Below are positions 24,730 through 36,164 of a stretch of DNA of 64,000 bases, piece after piece. Both the position numbers and the translations under genes were made by a program. The notes below the pieces were generated by a model that was not told the DNA's origin, ran no database searches, and was given only the letters and a program-made list of their open reading frames with translations. Origin of the DNA: Coprinus comatus. Lineage: Eukaryota > Basidiomycota > Agaricomycetes > Agaricales > Agaricaceae. How positions within the stretch are numbered: position 1 is the stretch's first letter; every line of letters begins with the position of its first letter. Where the stretch lies: assembly GCA_034638255.1 (NCBI GenBank), contig JAWPGT010000031.1:186001-250000 (forward strand), read 5' to 3'.

Positions 24730-27700
24730 TGAACTGGGGGATGGTACAAGGAGAAAGAGGAGAATGGACGAGTTATAGATCCACAGAAAAAGCACGTTGT
24801 GGTTCACCATTCCAAATACATCTCGCACCGATCTCACCGGTTCGGTTCAGTTTGGCTCGGTCGCCAGGACACAACACCTAATGCCCACAGCCCTAGTTCG
24901 ACGTCACCTGCCATCTGGGGCAGTCGTATCTCACCTGCCATATCCAGATCCAGCCTCTGCAAATCGGCTCTACCGTGCGATAAGGAGTTAACCAACACGT
25001 GAGTGATAAGAACAAACCACAAACCAGGGCCGGCGGTCCTAATATCCGTCTCAATCTTCCACAACCAATTGTGGGGTAACTGTATTCAACAAATCCTGTC
25101 TGTAGCTGCCTCGTGTTGTCCTTGCTGTCCCTGGTCTCTTCTACGAGGCGTGGTCAACATGCATCAGAAGATCTTTCTTCATTTTACATACCTGTCATTA
25201 TCTTTTCCTTTGTATCTTTCTTTCATTCCCTCCTCAACCCCACTTCATTTCTAACCGCTTCATAAACAAAGGGAATTTTTTAACCTTTTACCTTTGCATC
25301 ATCAATCTCCCTTTCAACTTCGCTAACTCACCCTTTGACAATCCAATCCCGATACCTTGGTTCCAATGTTTTTCTCGTCCAGGGTCAAGTAATTTAATGA
25401 CATTTTCCTTTGCGGAGTAGAGTGAGTATGCGTTGATCTGTGTCGGGATGATTGATTGTCGACAAAATTATTCACTTATCGATTATTATTTGTATTCGTC
25501 CTCGTCAAAGAGACAAAGCTTCAAATAAGTGATCGTGATAATGAGTAAGGGATGAATCGATGACGACGATGACGTGTGGTAGTTGTAGTGTTTTTGGAGA
25601 TCGGTTGGTATATCAAAGTGACCATTGACGATATTAACGATCGGGCCTGTGTTGTAGAGCTTCGAGATGATGCTGAACGTTAAACAATGAATGTTGGATG
25701 TTGATGATCCATAGGATGAAGAAGCAAGTAAAAGATGACCACTTTCACTCTTCACTTCAATCGGGAGAGGTAATGGTTCGTAGCAGCGGAACGTCATTTG
25801 CAAAAGCCTCGAGGCTCACAAAATCCATATCCGGTACTCCAACTAGAAGGATGAAGAGGAATTGGAAAAAGAAGTAAAACAAAATAGACCTCATGGTTTC
25901 GAAATAGTAGAAGCAAGAAGGTAGTAAGGTAAAAGAGTTCCATGTCCAAGGTGACGGGTCAAGGTATAAGTAGAACCTTTTTGTTGTGTGTGTGTAAAAC
26001 CCCAACTTTGTATAAAATAAACCCAGGGCTAACGTTAAAGAGCGCAAAGTACATTTTTAACTCTTTATCAATGTTCAATCGATATACAATCGAAATCGAT
26101 CTACTTATCGATGGATCATGGATAAGTATGTAAAATAAATTAATACGAATGCTCCCCACACATATACCATTCCCCGGACCCGCTCCTCTTAATGATCGAC
26201 TGTTTTTATTTAACATTAACTGTCATACGTTGTACAACTGAGTGAGACTGACTGTGATTTGAATATGATCACAAAAGTGAAATACACAAACAAAATGAAT
26301 GGAATAGGATCGTTTAAAGTTCAATCGCATTGGTTAAGCAACTGATCGCATAGATATCGATTAGCTAAACTAAAAAAAGAATGGAAATCGATTGAAGGAT
26401 TAGAGATGGTCGAAAAACGTGGCTATGAATCCCAAATTAGGTTGACCCAAGCACTCTATTAACGTTTGATCTCTCAATCCAATTATGTAGAAGGATAAAA
26501 ATACATCTTAACTCAACCGGTTCAATTAAGTCCACGTTGTTCAATGTTGAATGTTAAATATTTAGATACCTATGTTTTTGTTTGAGTGAAAAACGTTTAT
26601 GATTGACTTTTGTTTTCAAACGTATGTGAGATCACTATGAGGATGAGGGAAGATACTACACGGCCACCAACTTCCGATCGCATTTCTTCTCAGTAGAAAC
26701 CTATTCTATCATACATCAATCGAAGTGTGAATTCCAACAACAAGAGACACAACGAAAAATCTACACTCAATCGCTTATCATCACTCGTACTCACCATCAT
26801 AATGAAATCACACTAATTAACAAGGTTTAAAATGTTCAAACCCCGATGATCCAATCAAAAAAAAAAACAATCTAATCTACATCTCTTGGGACCACGTGTC
26901 TGCTTCTTCCTTTGCCGTCTCTTCCTTTGAGATAACATAAAAAACGCAAACTTCCGGTTCCTCTTTCACAATGTTTTTATTTTTATTTCACACGGTTTTT
27001 TTTCTTCCCAAATTCGTTGATCGGAACAATGGTATGCCGGAACGGGTTTACGGACTTACTATACAGATGCCGAGAGAGAGAGGGATTCGTCCTTTAAGGA
27101 CTCGAGACCTCGCGAATTGCAGAATCGAGAGAAGTCGTGTTCGTTTATTTTGATAGGGTTCTTCATTTAACTTCTTCAGAGAGTGGGTCGTGTTCAGGGT
27201 TGAGAGAGAGATTATCAGAAACACGAGCATGAGCACGTTGGACCTCTTTTTTTTTTTTTGGGTAACCCCCCCTTCCAATACACTAACAAGTTCTTCCGAG
27301 ATATATCATCATATGGATATCATCGATTATTACTTGTGTATTTCTGAATAATTTAGGGTTTTGTTGTATTATTGCATATTGCAGAGTGAGTGTCCTTTAG
27401 GTACCGCCAAGTTTCCATTATAATTATATTCTATACACATGGGCGGATATTAACTTGCCAACCCCTGTAACAATACCATTTCCAAATGATAAGACACTTG
27501 ACAAGTTACATAACGAAAAAGAGCCTCCGAGGAGTTGAAAAAACGATTATAACATCATGTTTAATAATTAATTTTATCAATAGATTAATGAGTCTTTGCC
27601 TTATGAGTTTTCAATTCAGAATTGAAAGAGGATAAAGACAAAAGATAAAGATAAAGATAATTAACTAATGATTCCGAACCTAGGTCCCGACTTTCCGATA

Positions 27701-29692
27701 ATTCTCCACCTGAGTACTAAGTACTTATATGTATCTCTGCGGCGTTTTCTTTTCTTTTTTTTCTTTTTAGTTCTTAACTACATATGTAAAATATACTCGT
27801 GGAGAGGAATTTCGACGGAAATTAAGTGACTTATTCTCGCAGAACTCCTTCTAGGTTCACTGTTTCTATGACCTAAGATGACCTAAGTCGTGCCACCATC
27901 TTTCCATTTGAAAGAAGAAAAAAAAGATGTAGTTGTCTCGGGGGGAACCAATGTAAAAATGCTACTCCGAGTCCGAGGTCCAATAGTATGCAAGCATGTG
28001 GTTGAAAGAAGTGATTTCTTTGAATTGTTGAACTAAGCCGTAGTCGTGACTTGTTTATAATGTACCCTTCTGTGAATGAACTTGCATGTTATAAAATAAT
28101 ATTACATTATTCCAAATACTAGTACAAGATTCACTGCCATTGATGATTATTTGTTTTCTTCTAATTCAACGATTTTCTTCTTTACTATTGCATAGATATC
28201 AGTACTAATAGTATTAATACTAATACAAGAATCCTTGAGCATTTATCTTCGTCTCTAAACTCGGCATCTTGCACCTTCTTAGGTTCTAGTTAATCCAACT
28301 ATAAACGGAGATCAACATACCATCTCCGAGAAGGAGAAATAGTCGAGTAGAAGGCTCATAAATATAACTCAGCCTGAGAATAGTTACCAGTGACAGATAC
28401 TTATCATATCTTTTTAGTGACCGACTCAGTGAGATTCGAAGAGTCAATGACGACTTGTTTATCAAACACAAGGTTCTGTTCGGATGATTTACTGTGACGC
28501 AAAATGCGGCGTCACGGTTGTTGCTAGAGTGGGCGAAGGGAGTCAGACTGTACTAATAGTTAACCGAGAAAAAAAAAATGCTGTTCTAATAAGAACCTGA
28601 AATCATTCTCTCTTCTACATAGAAGTTCACTGGCATGCCGTTCGCTGTAACGATCCCACAGCCCTGATACTGATCGTTCCATCATTTCTGATGGTGTGTA
28701 TATGTCGAAAGTAAACGGTAATTATACTGAGAATTCGGAAATTCTGATCGTCGTTCGAAGTGTTCTCTCGGTTTTGAACGGCTTGTACGTACTTACTTAC
28801 GGGGGCTGACTATACTAGGTACCTGTTTAGTATACAATTAAACTTGGACCCTGTTAACATACTGTAAATCTGAGTTTCTTGGTATTTATTTTAACATATA
28901 GGATACACTTCGAAGCTATCGTGTGCGTGACTAGTTTTTTGCACATAAGTAGGCTATATTACTACACCCTTCACTTCTTTTTATAGAGCTAGGTTCATGT
29001 GCTTTGTCTAATGCTAGCACCTCGTGTATTGAGTCGTGGGCTGGAGCTGTAGGTTAGAACCCTAAGTCCTAAGCGGTGTCCGGACCAAGGGAGTCGAGCC
29101 TCCTAATGATTAACCCCTGAGTCGAGCCTCGATTCTCAAGAGAACTTCGTACCCCTGGAGTTCAACATTCAAACATTTAACCTCATCCTCTTAAATCATG
29201 ATCTCACAAAGCCGCTGAGAAATGGAAGTTCGCAACACCGAAACTCGATTCGGCCTCTCGTCATTAACTCATAAAGTTCAGCAAATGAGTTCAACCTGGG
29301 TAAAAATCATACCTTGTGGCTGCCAAACCGTTCTTAACTCAATTAAAGAATTGTATACGGTATGCTATACTTAAGAGGGCTATGTAAATCATCTGTACAT
29401 ATGTGTACGACAATAACGCCCCCTCTTTTTATTTTTATCCTGTGACACAGACATGGGCGATCATCTCATTCTTTCATTAAGTGTCTATATAACACACATA
29501 CATACACACCCTTTCAGTGTCAGTACTACTTGCTTCACCAATTCTAGTGAATATTCCCACATTCATTTCAATTAATTCTCCTCCGTGACCTCTTTTCGAA
29601 GCCGTTGGATAGATAACGGTAACTTAGGTAGCGAACATTGATAACTCGAGTTTGGTATTAATTAATTTCGGGATTTGTCGGAGGGAGTAAGC
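24730..29692. other. Gene desert upstream of the GATA gene, left part
   Basis: About 5 kb holds no gene I can support. A minus-strand ORF pair at 25486-26047 includes a hydrophobic start (MRSILFYFFFQFLFILLVGV) that could mimic a signal peptide, but the frame closes after 45 codons. A perfect 7-nt stem, GTGACGC...GCGTCAC, stands near 28494-28517. Long upstream regions are common for developmental regulators in mushroom fungi, so this may be cis-regulatory DNA for the GATA factor; that is inference. Confidence 0.5.
29486..29492 (+). promoter_or_regulatory. TATA box upstream of a small spliced ORF
   Basis: TATATAA is followed about 25 bases downstream by a pyrimidine-rich CCTTTCAGTGTCAG start-like region. 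The start codon of the proposed small gene lies 200 bases further on. It is one of the few clear TATA elements in the gene-poor region. Confidence 0.35.
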
Positions 29693-29997
29693 ATGGCTGG
29701 TTCAGTGAAGATTAATGACTTGGACAATGATCGTTTCCTTTTCTCTTCCTTTTTCCCCCCCCTTTCCATTCGTCACACATCTAAATCAAACCATGTTTTC
29801 TCATATTAATCATTAATTCTTGTTAATGATCTGATTAGAAGGTTTTGATTCAACTCAGTGAAAAGCTTTTAATTGATGTAGGACATACTACGTATGGCAG
29901 TGGTGACATTTCCAACACTTCGGCTACTCTGGACAGTACACCTTTTGATATGATGAGTATAGGTCCGGAGGACAAAGTCAGTGTGTTCGATCCCTAA
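29693..29997 (+). CDS. Putative small two-exon protein (51 residues)
   Basis: I do not recognise this protein. Exon 1 (29693-29732) reads MAGSVKINDLDND. A 149-nt intron with donor GTTTCC and acceptor ATGTAG leads to exon 2 (29882-29997), which reads TTYGSGDISNTSATLDSTPF and MMSIGPEDKVSVFDP and then stops. The phases match, giving an Arg codon at the junction. No signal peptide, CAAX box or zinc motif is present, so it is not a typical secreted effector or mating pheromone. Support is the phase match, the protein-like second exon and the TATA box upstream. Against it are the non-consensus donor and the small size. Confidence 0.35.
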
Positions 29998-32900
29998 AGA
30001 ATCACCACGTTGAATGATGATCATCTGAAAGAAAAAAGAAAAAAAAAAAGAACTTTAGAAGCCTTAGGTTTTAAATCAAAAAGAAGCCTCGTGTCAGAAC
30101 TTCAAACTTCTTTAAAAGTTGGTGGCACTGTATGATATCCCGAGAAGCTGGTCTCGTGAACACTGAGCAGAAGATTAATATGCAATAATGTTACGTATGT
30201 GACCTCCCTTCACTCAACTTGCGAGTTGCGGCGTGGCAACAAAAAATCATTTGGGAGCCTCAGTTTCATGTCTGCACATGATGAAGCATCTGAATTTCTT
30301 GAACATGAATCGTTACTTTTGTTATTTAAGGCTGCGGTGATAGTGAGATGCGTAGTGCGCGCTAAGTTTTTGGGGTTCTACTGTTCCGGTAGTAATATAG
30401 TTGATAGTTGCTGTTGTACACATACGATGTTAGTAGTCTACCTTTAGTTGAAACTCACCCTAAGAGAAGAGAGCAACTCAAAGCTATTTAGCTAGCTAAC
30501 CTTTCCAGGAAGAAAAATACACAATATTCAATATACTTTCGGGAAATACTAAGCTCCATGATCCTTAGCACCGTGGCCACTCAGACCATTAGTACATCTT
30601 GTCGCACCTACACGTTTTTGGGGATCTACAACGGAGTAATTTAAAAAGATCATCAAGCATTAAAATGGACCGCAAGATTCGTTGTTCAGTAAAGCTACCT
30701 CAGGCTTCAGGCCACAGGAACACTACAGCTTTTCGATCTATATCCCCTCCAGGAATTTCATTCTCTATCAGTCCCAGCCTCGTGCTCAAACGCTCAACGC
30801 TCAATATCAATGCTCAAGGAGCTAATCTCAAAGCTGTAATGTATTCAAACTCTCGAGATAAAAATAAAGTATCATAGATTCTTTGAAACACGATGGTCAA
30901 TGATAGTCTACTTTTCCCTATCTGTCACCGAGTCAAGATACAGTAGAAGGAATGAGTTTGAAGACGCCAGAGCCAATAAGGATGATTTGAATTGACGCCC
31001 AAGGTCTCGAAGAGTGGAGTAAGAGCCTGTGGTTCGAAGGCTCCATGAGAGATTTTTTTTAACGCAATATTCCCTTAGCAGTGCCACTTACCTAACTAAT
31101 ATAACGAAGCACGTTCACGTTCCTCAACTTCTTTGACGGGCCCGGAACTTGGGAAAAAGAAAAAACCAGCATGTAACCTCTTTTGGTTCAAGGTCATGCA
31201 CTAACGCTCAACCGTCATTAGTACAAGTAGAAAGTTTGACCGAATCAACGCCGATGCAATGCTTAATACGAGGGGTGCCAGGTGGGGATTTAAAAAAAAG
31301 TAAAATGGGGTTGCCAAGGCTCAAATGTTCTAGCTTTCAATTTGAGATCCGTGTTAGTAAAGGTATTATGTATATTAGCATATAATCGTGTCAAGCGGGT
31401 ACAACTACAGTTACCAGTAACTGGTGTATAAGGTTTGTTGCTGAGTATTAATTCGAACTCGGACTCAAGGGTACCACTGGGAAGATTATTGAAGGGAAGA
31501 GTAATTTTATGTGGTGGAAGGTTCCAAGAATGGTTGTATATCCTATCCGAATTGCTCTGGTTACACTGTGACCTCGTAGTATTTATATCAGGACTCGGAG
31601 TGAACCTATAACGCTTGAAATATTGTAATAATGATCCAATACCAAAGAGTTACTACACTAAGTTATTGGTTTTACTGAGCCGAATCATTATCATTTTATC
31701 TCCTTTCTTCAACACATACTCAAATGATATCGATATCTTTGGATGACTCGACGGAACTTCCGAAAAACATCTTCCCACATATTGGCAATCACGAGTAAGA
31801 AGAAAAAAAAGAGAAGCGACATCTAAAATGTTCATGTGAACAGTGAGCATGACAAGGAGCTATAATTCTCACAATCATATATCAAAACGTGTTTTGATCA
31901 GTTAAACCAAGAACCTCTCAATTACCGTGGTGATCTGGTGGTGATCAAGTGGGGTCCTTTAGAAGTTTAGCTAAAGTCATTTACACCGTGCTCATGTTCG
32001 TTTTCGCCATTCCAGATCCAATGCTAAACGGTTGAACTTCCATTTTACTGGCTTACTTGAGCTGAACAAGCCTTGAGTTTAATGTGATAATTAGAGTTTG
32101 CCCTGTGTCTTGTTGGACGTAAAGAAGAAAAAAGTACAACTCAATCTCAGGGGAACGGCATCGACAAATGGTAATGTAAAATTACCATCCAATGAAAAAA
32201 GATACAACCGCTGGCGGCCGCCGTCCTATCACTGTTTCCAGGCATTTTTAGACCACGACCACATGAGATGTCATATCTTCAGTGTTCACAAGAGCGCTTC
32301 TTAACTTCTGGTTCTACTCACTTCCACTCCTTACCTTCTGACTTGTTCTTTGATCGACTCGGGCTGAGGGCTTATCTACTATTTACGTTATTTACTCGAC
32401 TACGGCAAACGTTTATCACTCCTGCTTGCTCTCTCTGAGCTCAGTCTCGCTCAACCTCGGTAGGTCATAGAGAGCAAGCTGTGAGCAGGGTTAAATTAAG
32501 CCCGGCTCCGGGCGGTATCCAGAGCCGCGATTCACCTAAAATTTGAAATACCTGAAGAATATGCAATATGTGGATACACCCCCCGTGAGTTTGAGTGTTT
32601 AAGGTTACTTTTGCTTCTAAACAGAACACTATATCGGTGGTTGTACAACTAGTGCTTGCCACAGTACTTATAAATATCCCCGGAGTGTTCTAGTGCACAA
32701 CCAAGTTTTGTAAATTATATGTAGTGACAGGGATGTATTATAGCACATATCAAACGGATAAAAAGAAAGTCTTCTGTAAGTTGAAGTGCAACAGGCTGAA
32801 GGCGAACTCCGAAGCCACCAGTTCGTGTGTTGCCTTGAGAGAGAGACGGGAGAGAAACTCAGCCACCATCACCATTACTGTACAATTTATTTCTATTCCA

Positions 32901-33356
32901 TTGAAGAGTCAGGTCTTAGGTTCAACGTTCATTGTAATCATTGGCCTCATGCTGGGGTTCAATAAAGCATGCGAAGAACTTCTCAGGGAGCCGAACATAA
33001 TGACGACAACCAAAACCGACGATCAGCGATACATATTTAGGAGTCGAAGGGTAACAGGACTACTGACCATTGAAATTGAATGCCCAAATATTCAATTGAA
33101 CTGACTGTAGAGAGTCGAACCTTTATCGAACCTATCAACAAATACAACTCATCCCTAAAGAAATTGAATTGTTCTCAAGGTTTCAAGTCAATGTCAAAAG
33201 ATACATGGTTACAAAACGGGAAATGGCACAAAAGGAGATCTTGGTAAATCTTGATCATTTTTTCTTGTCAAATGCCCAGATCTATCACGCACATACTTAC
33301 AACTGGTAACAATACACATATGTATGTATACATGAAGAAAGAAAAACATTCACAAG
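29998..33356. other. Gene desert upstream of the GATA gene, middle part
   Basis: This 3.4 kb region has only isolated ORFs (the largest is 126 codons, plus strand, 32724-33104) without motifs or joinable exons. I see no terminal repeats or transposase-like motif. The ORF at 30599-30877 is Ser-rich without further support. Confidence 0.45.
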
Positions 33357-33990
33357 TCACTTGACACAAGTGTAGTTCCAGTTCCAGTCAAATCGCGGCC
33401 ACCTCTCACCGAACGAAGGGTCGGTCTTGAGCTTAATAATCAACTCCCCGTAAGAACCATCAACCTTTGAGGCCTGCTGCAGGAGGCGTGTCTCTGTTAT
33501 ACTCTTTTCGGGATTGGTGAGAATTTTTGGAAACTCTAAGAATGTCAGGGACGATACAAGAAATGGTTTAGCACAAGTTCCAGGAGCTTAATAATAGAAA
33601 GAATCTCGAAAGAATCTACGAGAATGAAATTAATGCTAAAAATAAACTACTCATCTTTGAACGTACCAATAACCAGGAACTTTCTCAAATGATTCGGTTG
33701 GAATATGTGATTTGGTATAGTTCCGAACTTATGACGTCAGGTAAGATAATAGATAATGTTTGAGCAGCTCTCCTGAGTGTTCAAACAATCATAAGGTCTC
33801 ATTTAGTACAAGTCTCTCAAGAGACGGGGTTTCTTTCTCAGTTATCTCCCTGTCCACGGTAATACTGGTGACGAAAAATCCGAAGATACATACATACTAT
33901 CAGTATCTGTCAAGACTCGGTGCTATCTCTGTCTCAACCTCACCAACATCGTGCTTACCGATGTCATTTTCTTACCATTTACGTGCACTC
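33357..33990 (-). pseudogene. Unrecognised spliced gene relic
   Basis: Three minus-strand segments join in phase. One runs up to 33810 (VTSITVDREITEKETPSLER), the next is 33727-33667 (FGTIPNHIFQPNHLRKFLVI), and the last is 33586-33357. The last exon is 76 codons and contains PGTCAKPFLVSSLTFLEFPK, GSYGELIIKLKTDPSFGERW and the end FDWNWNYTCVK before a stop. Upstream, the first segment follows two adjacent in-frame stops (TGA TAG), beyond which the same frame again reads protein-like (DVGEVETEIAPSLDRY). Matching phases over two introns and the Trp/Cys-rich C-terminus support real coding descent. The stops suggest decay. The opposite-strand ORF 33760-34095 is probably its shadow. Confidence 0.45.
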
Positions 33991-36164
33991 GGGATTATTT
34001 TCTACTTGGCAATAATTAATGGGCACTGTATGGTTCCTTTTGAGCGAGGTGACTCAGATACGTGTTTCTCGGGGGAGAGTCCACGAAATAAATGAAAGTG
34101 GCAGTCCAAAAAATGTCAATCAACAAAAAATGACGAATTTTACCCCGCTTGACCTTTACCTGATCCTCTCCCTATCCGGAAAAAGGTAGAAAGGTTAGTC
34201 ATGGGGGCTAGATGATACTGCATAACTCATGGTATATTATAGCACAGGAGATTAAAATCACTGCAAAGGGTCATAATTGTATGGCTCGTGCCTTATTAAG
34301 CCCTTGAAGGGATACATATTTCGGTCCCTGTGGAGATGAAAAAGTGGTCGTCTAATGAGTTTTGGTAATAATAATAAAAACTGAACTTGCTCTTGTTTGA
34401 ACTCGGATAATTAGTTCAAAACTGGTGGGGTGTTCAAGGTTGAATGTTTGGTATCTAATGAACAGTCGTCATTGAGAAGGGCCGCGGTGTGGCGGATAGA
34501 AGTCGTGGTTGTGGTGTATCTCTATTTGTAAGTTACTAAGGATGGGAATTGCCGATCCTCAGGAGGGGAAGTAATAATAAAAACCCAGAAGTTCGTTCGT
34601 TATAAGTGCGCGGAGTTCTGGAATTAAGAGCGAGGACAAAAGTCTGAAGTTAGTATAGACAGTGAGAAATTGTGACGGCAAGCCTCTCGGACCGACCAGC
34701 TTAACCTGTTGGCTGTGATAGGATATTGATGGTTGTAGAATGTATGTTTCGAGTAAAAAGTATGCGACCGTTGGTATGCGATCAGACTTGTCTAATCATG
34801 AAAGGCAAACCACGAGATAAGCGAGTGATGATAGTGACTTACCAAGCAGAGAGGAACATGCGGAAATTGATATCAGAAGCAATACTCGAGCAAAACAGTG
34901 GATAACAAGTGTTATCGAAGGAGAAGGGGGAAGTCTGTCTGCGTAGCTGAACCCATATGGTATTGAACAAATGGAATATATGATCAACATGGCGGAGGGT
35001 ATTCGAAGCCGCGGTAATACACGAGTTTCGATAATGAAAATGGTTGGACAGCTCCGAAGTCAAGGTACGGCAGAACAACCGGTAGGTACCCTTATGGAAC
35101 TGCAAGTTGAGCCTGGACGAGACGGAGACGGTGCCTATGCGGTTAAGAGAAGTCAAAGGCAAAAAATAAAAATAAAAATAAAATTGGAGCACTGTCGACT
35201 CGGTTAGTATCACAGGGCCCTAAGTTCCGCGCGGTGAATTCTAGTTCCAGAATAGAAGCGACAAAAGATCCAGTATGGATATCTGCATCAACACGTTCAG
35301 AAAACGAGGCAGATACCATCTTCAGAGGAGAGCCTTATAGTGAGAACCATCTTCAATACGAAGACGCCATGGGCTGACCTTGAAGTGGCGACAAGGTGTC
35401 CTTCTCGAGGAGCTTGGAATTACTCCATGAACTTGTCTGTACCGACACTGTCTGCTTGAGGAGAAGGCATTACAGACTGAAGACTAAATGGGATTGGTTT
35501 GTTGAGGCCAAGCCTAATTGTAATGGCGCCGGTCAATTCAGGTGGAGTTTAGAGAATCATTTATAAGTTGGGCCGTTGAGTCTGCGCCCGCACTGCAGAG
35601 GGTGAGTTTTCCTTCCATAGACTGTACCAAAGCTGATTTTCTTTAAACAGGGAGCTTGATAAGCTTGTGCATTGATGGTGCCTAGTATACTAGTATTTGG
35701 TCAAGACTTGACAGCCGACGCCCCGCATCAATACGTTATGAGCATATGAATTTGTGAGACAAGCAGGGGACAGCGTATGAATTCAGCTTCCGGCAGGTCA
35801 ATACAAGGTTTCAACTTGAAGATACATATACCTTCCGTTATGGTGTGCGGCGAATGAAGGTTTCCGGCACTTACCCTTAGTATACTTGTGGACCACAAAT
35901 CGCAGCAAAATCATGAACGGAAGCAGATAGGAAGAAATTTCACCAAATATGGATTTCTTGGGGCTTCCAAGACAAGTTGTTTTGTGTGCGGGGTCGATGA
36001 TTATGACAATAACGTCTGGGGTGGGAGCTTGTGGGGAAATGGAGGGTCGTGTGACGCGTAGACGTGACAGCTTTCACGTGCTGTGCTCTGGATTTCAGGA
36101 GAGGTAATAAGGAGTCGCCCCTGTCCTGTTCGTTCTCACCACCACCACCACCACCACCACCTAC
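33991..36164. other. Gene desert, right part, with possible coding traces, upstream of the acyl-CoA synthetase
   Basis: Between about 34969 and 35564 the plus strand shows several protein-like stretches in changing frames. They include IYDQHGGGYSKPR, SFDNENGWTAPKSRYGRTTG, KFRAVNSSSRIEATKDPVWI and KTKWDWFVEAKPN, separated by stops and by a possible GTTAAG...GTTAG intron at 35150-35210. I could not assemble them into one gene, so they may be a relic or chance. The last ~200 bases before 36165 hold the promoter of the acyl-CoA synthetase gene, with a CCAC/ACC-rich leader. Confidence 0.35.
36137..36161 (+). repeat. (ACC)n run in the 5' leader of the acyl-CoA synthetase gene
   Basis: Eight ACC triplets stand directly before the start codon context CTACATGTCG. 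They are out of frame with the start codon, so they belong to the untranslated leader. Confidence 0.7.

Noticed and set aside
25486..26047. Minus-strand ORFs with a signal-peptide-like start
   Set aside because: The hydrophobic frame closes after 45 codons, and the neighbouring frame cannot be joined by a sensible intron.
33760..34095. Plus-strand ORF of 111 codons
   Set aside because: It begins with a non-ATG codon and lies antisense to a better-supported spliced relic.
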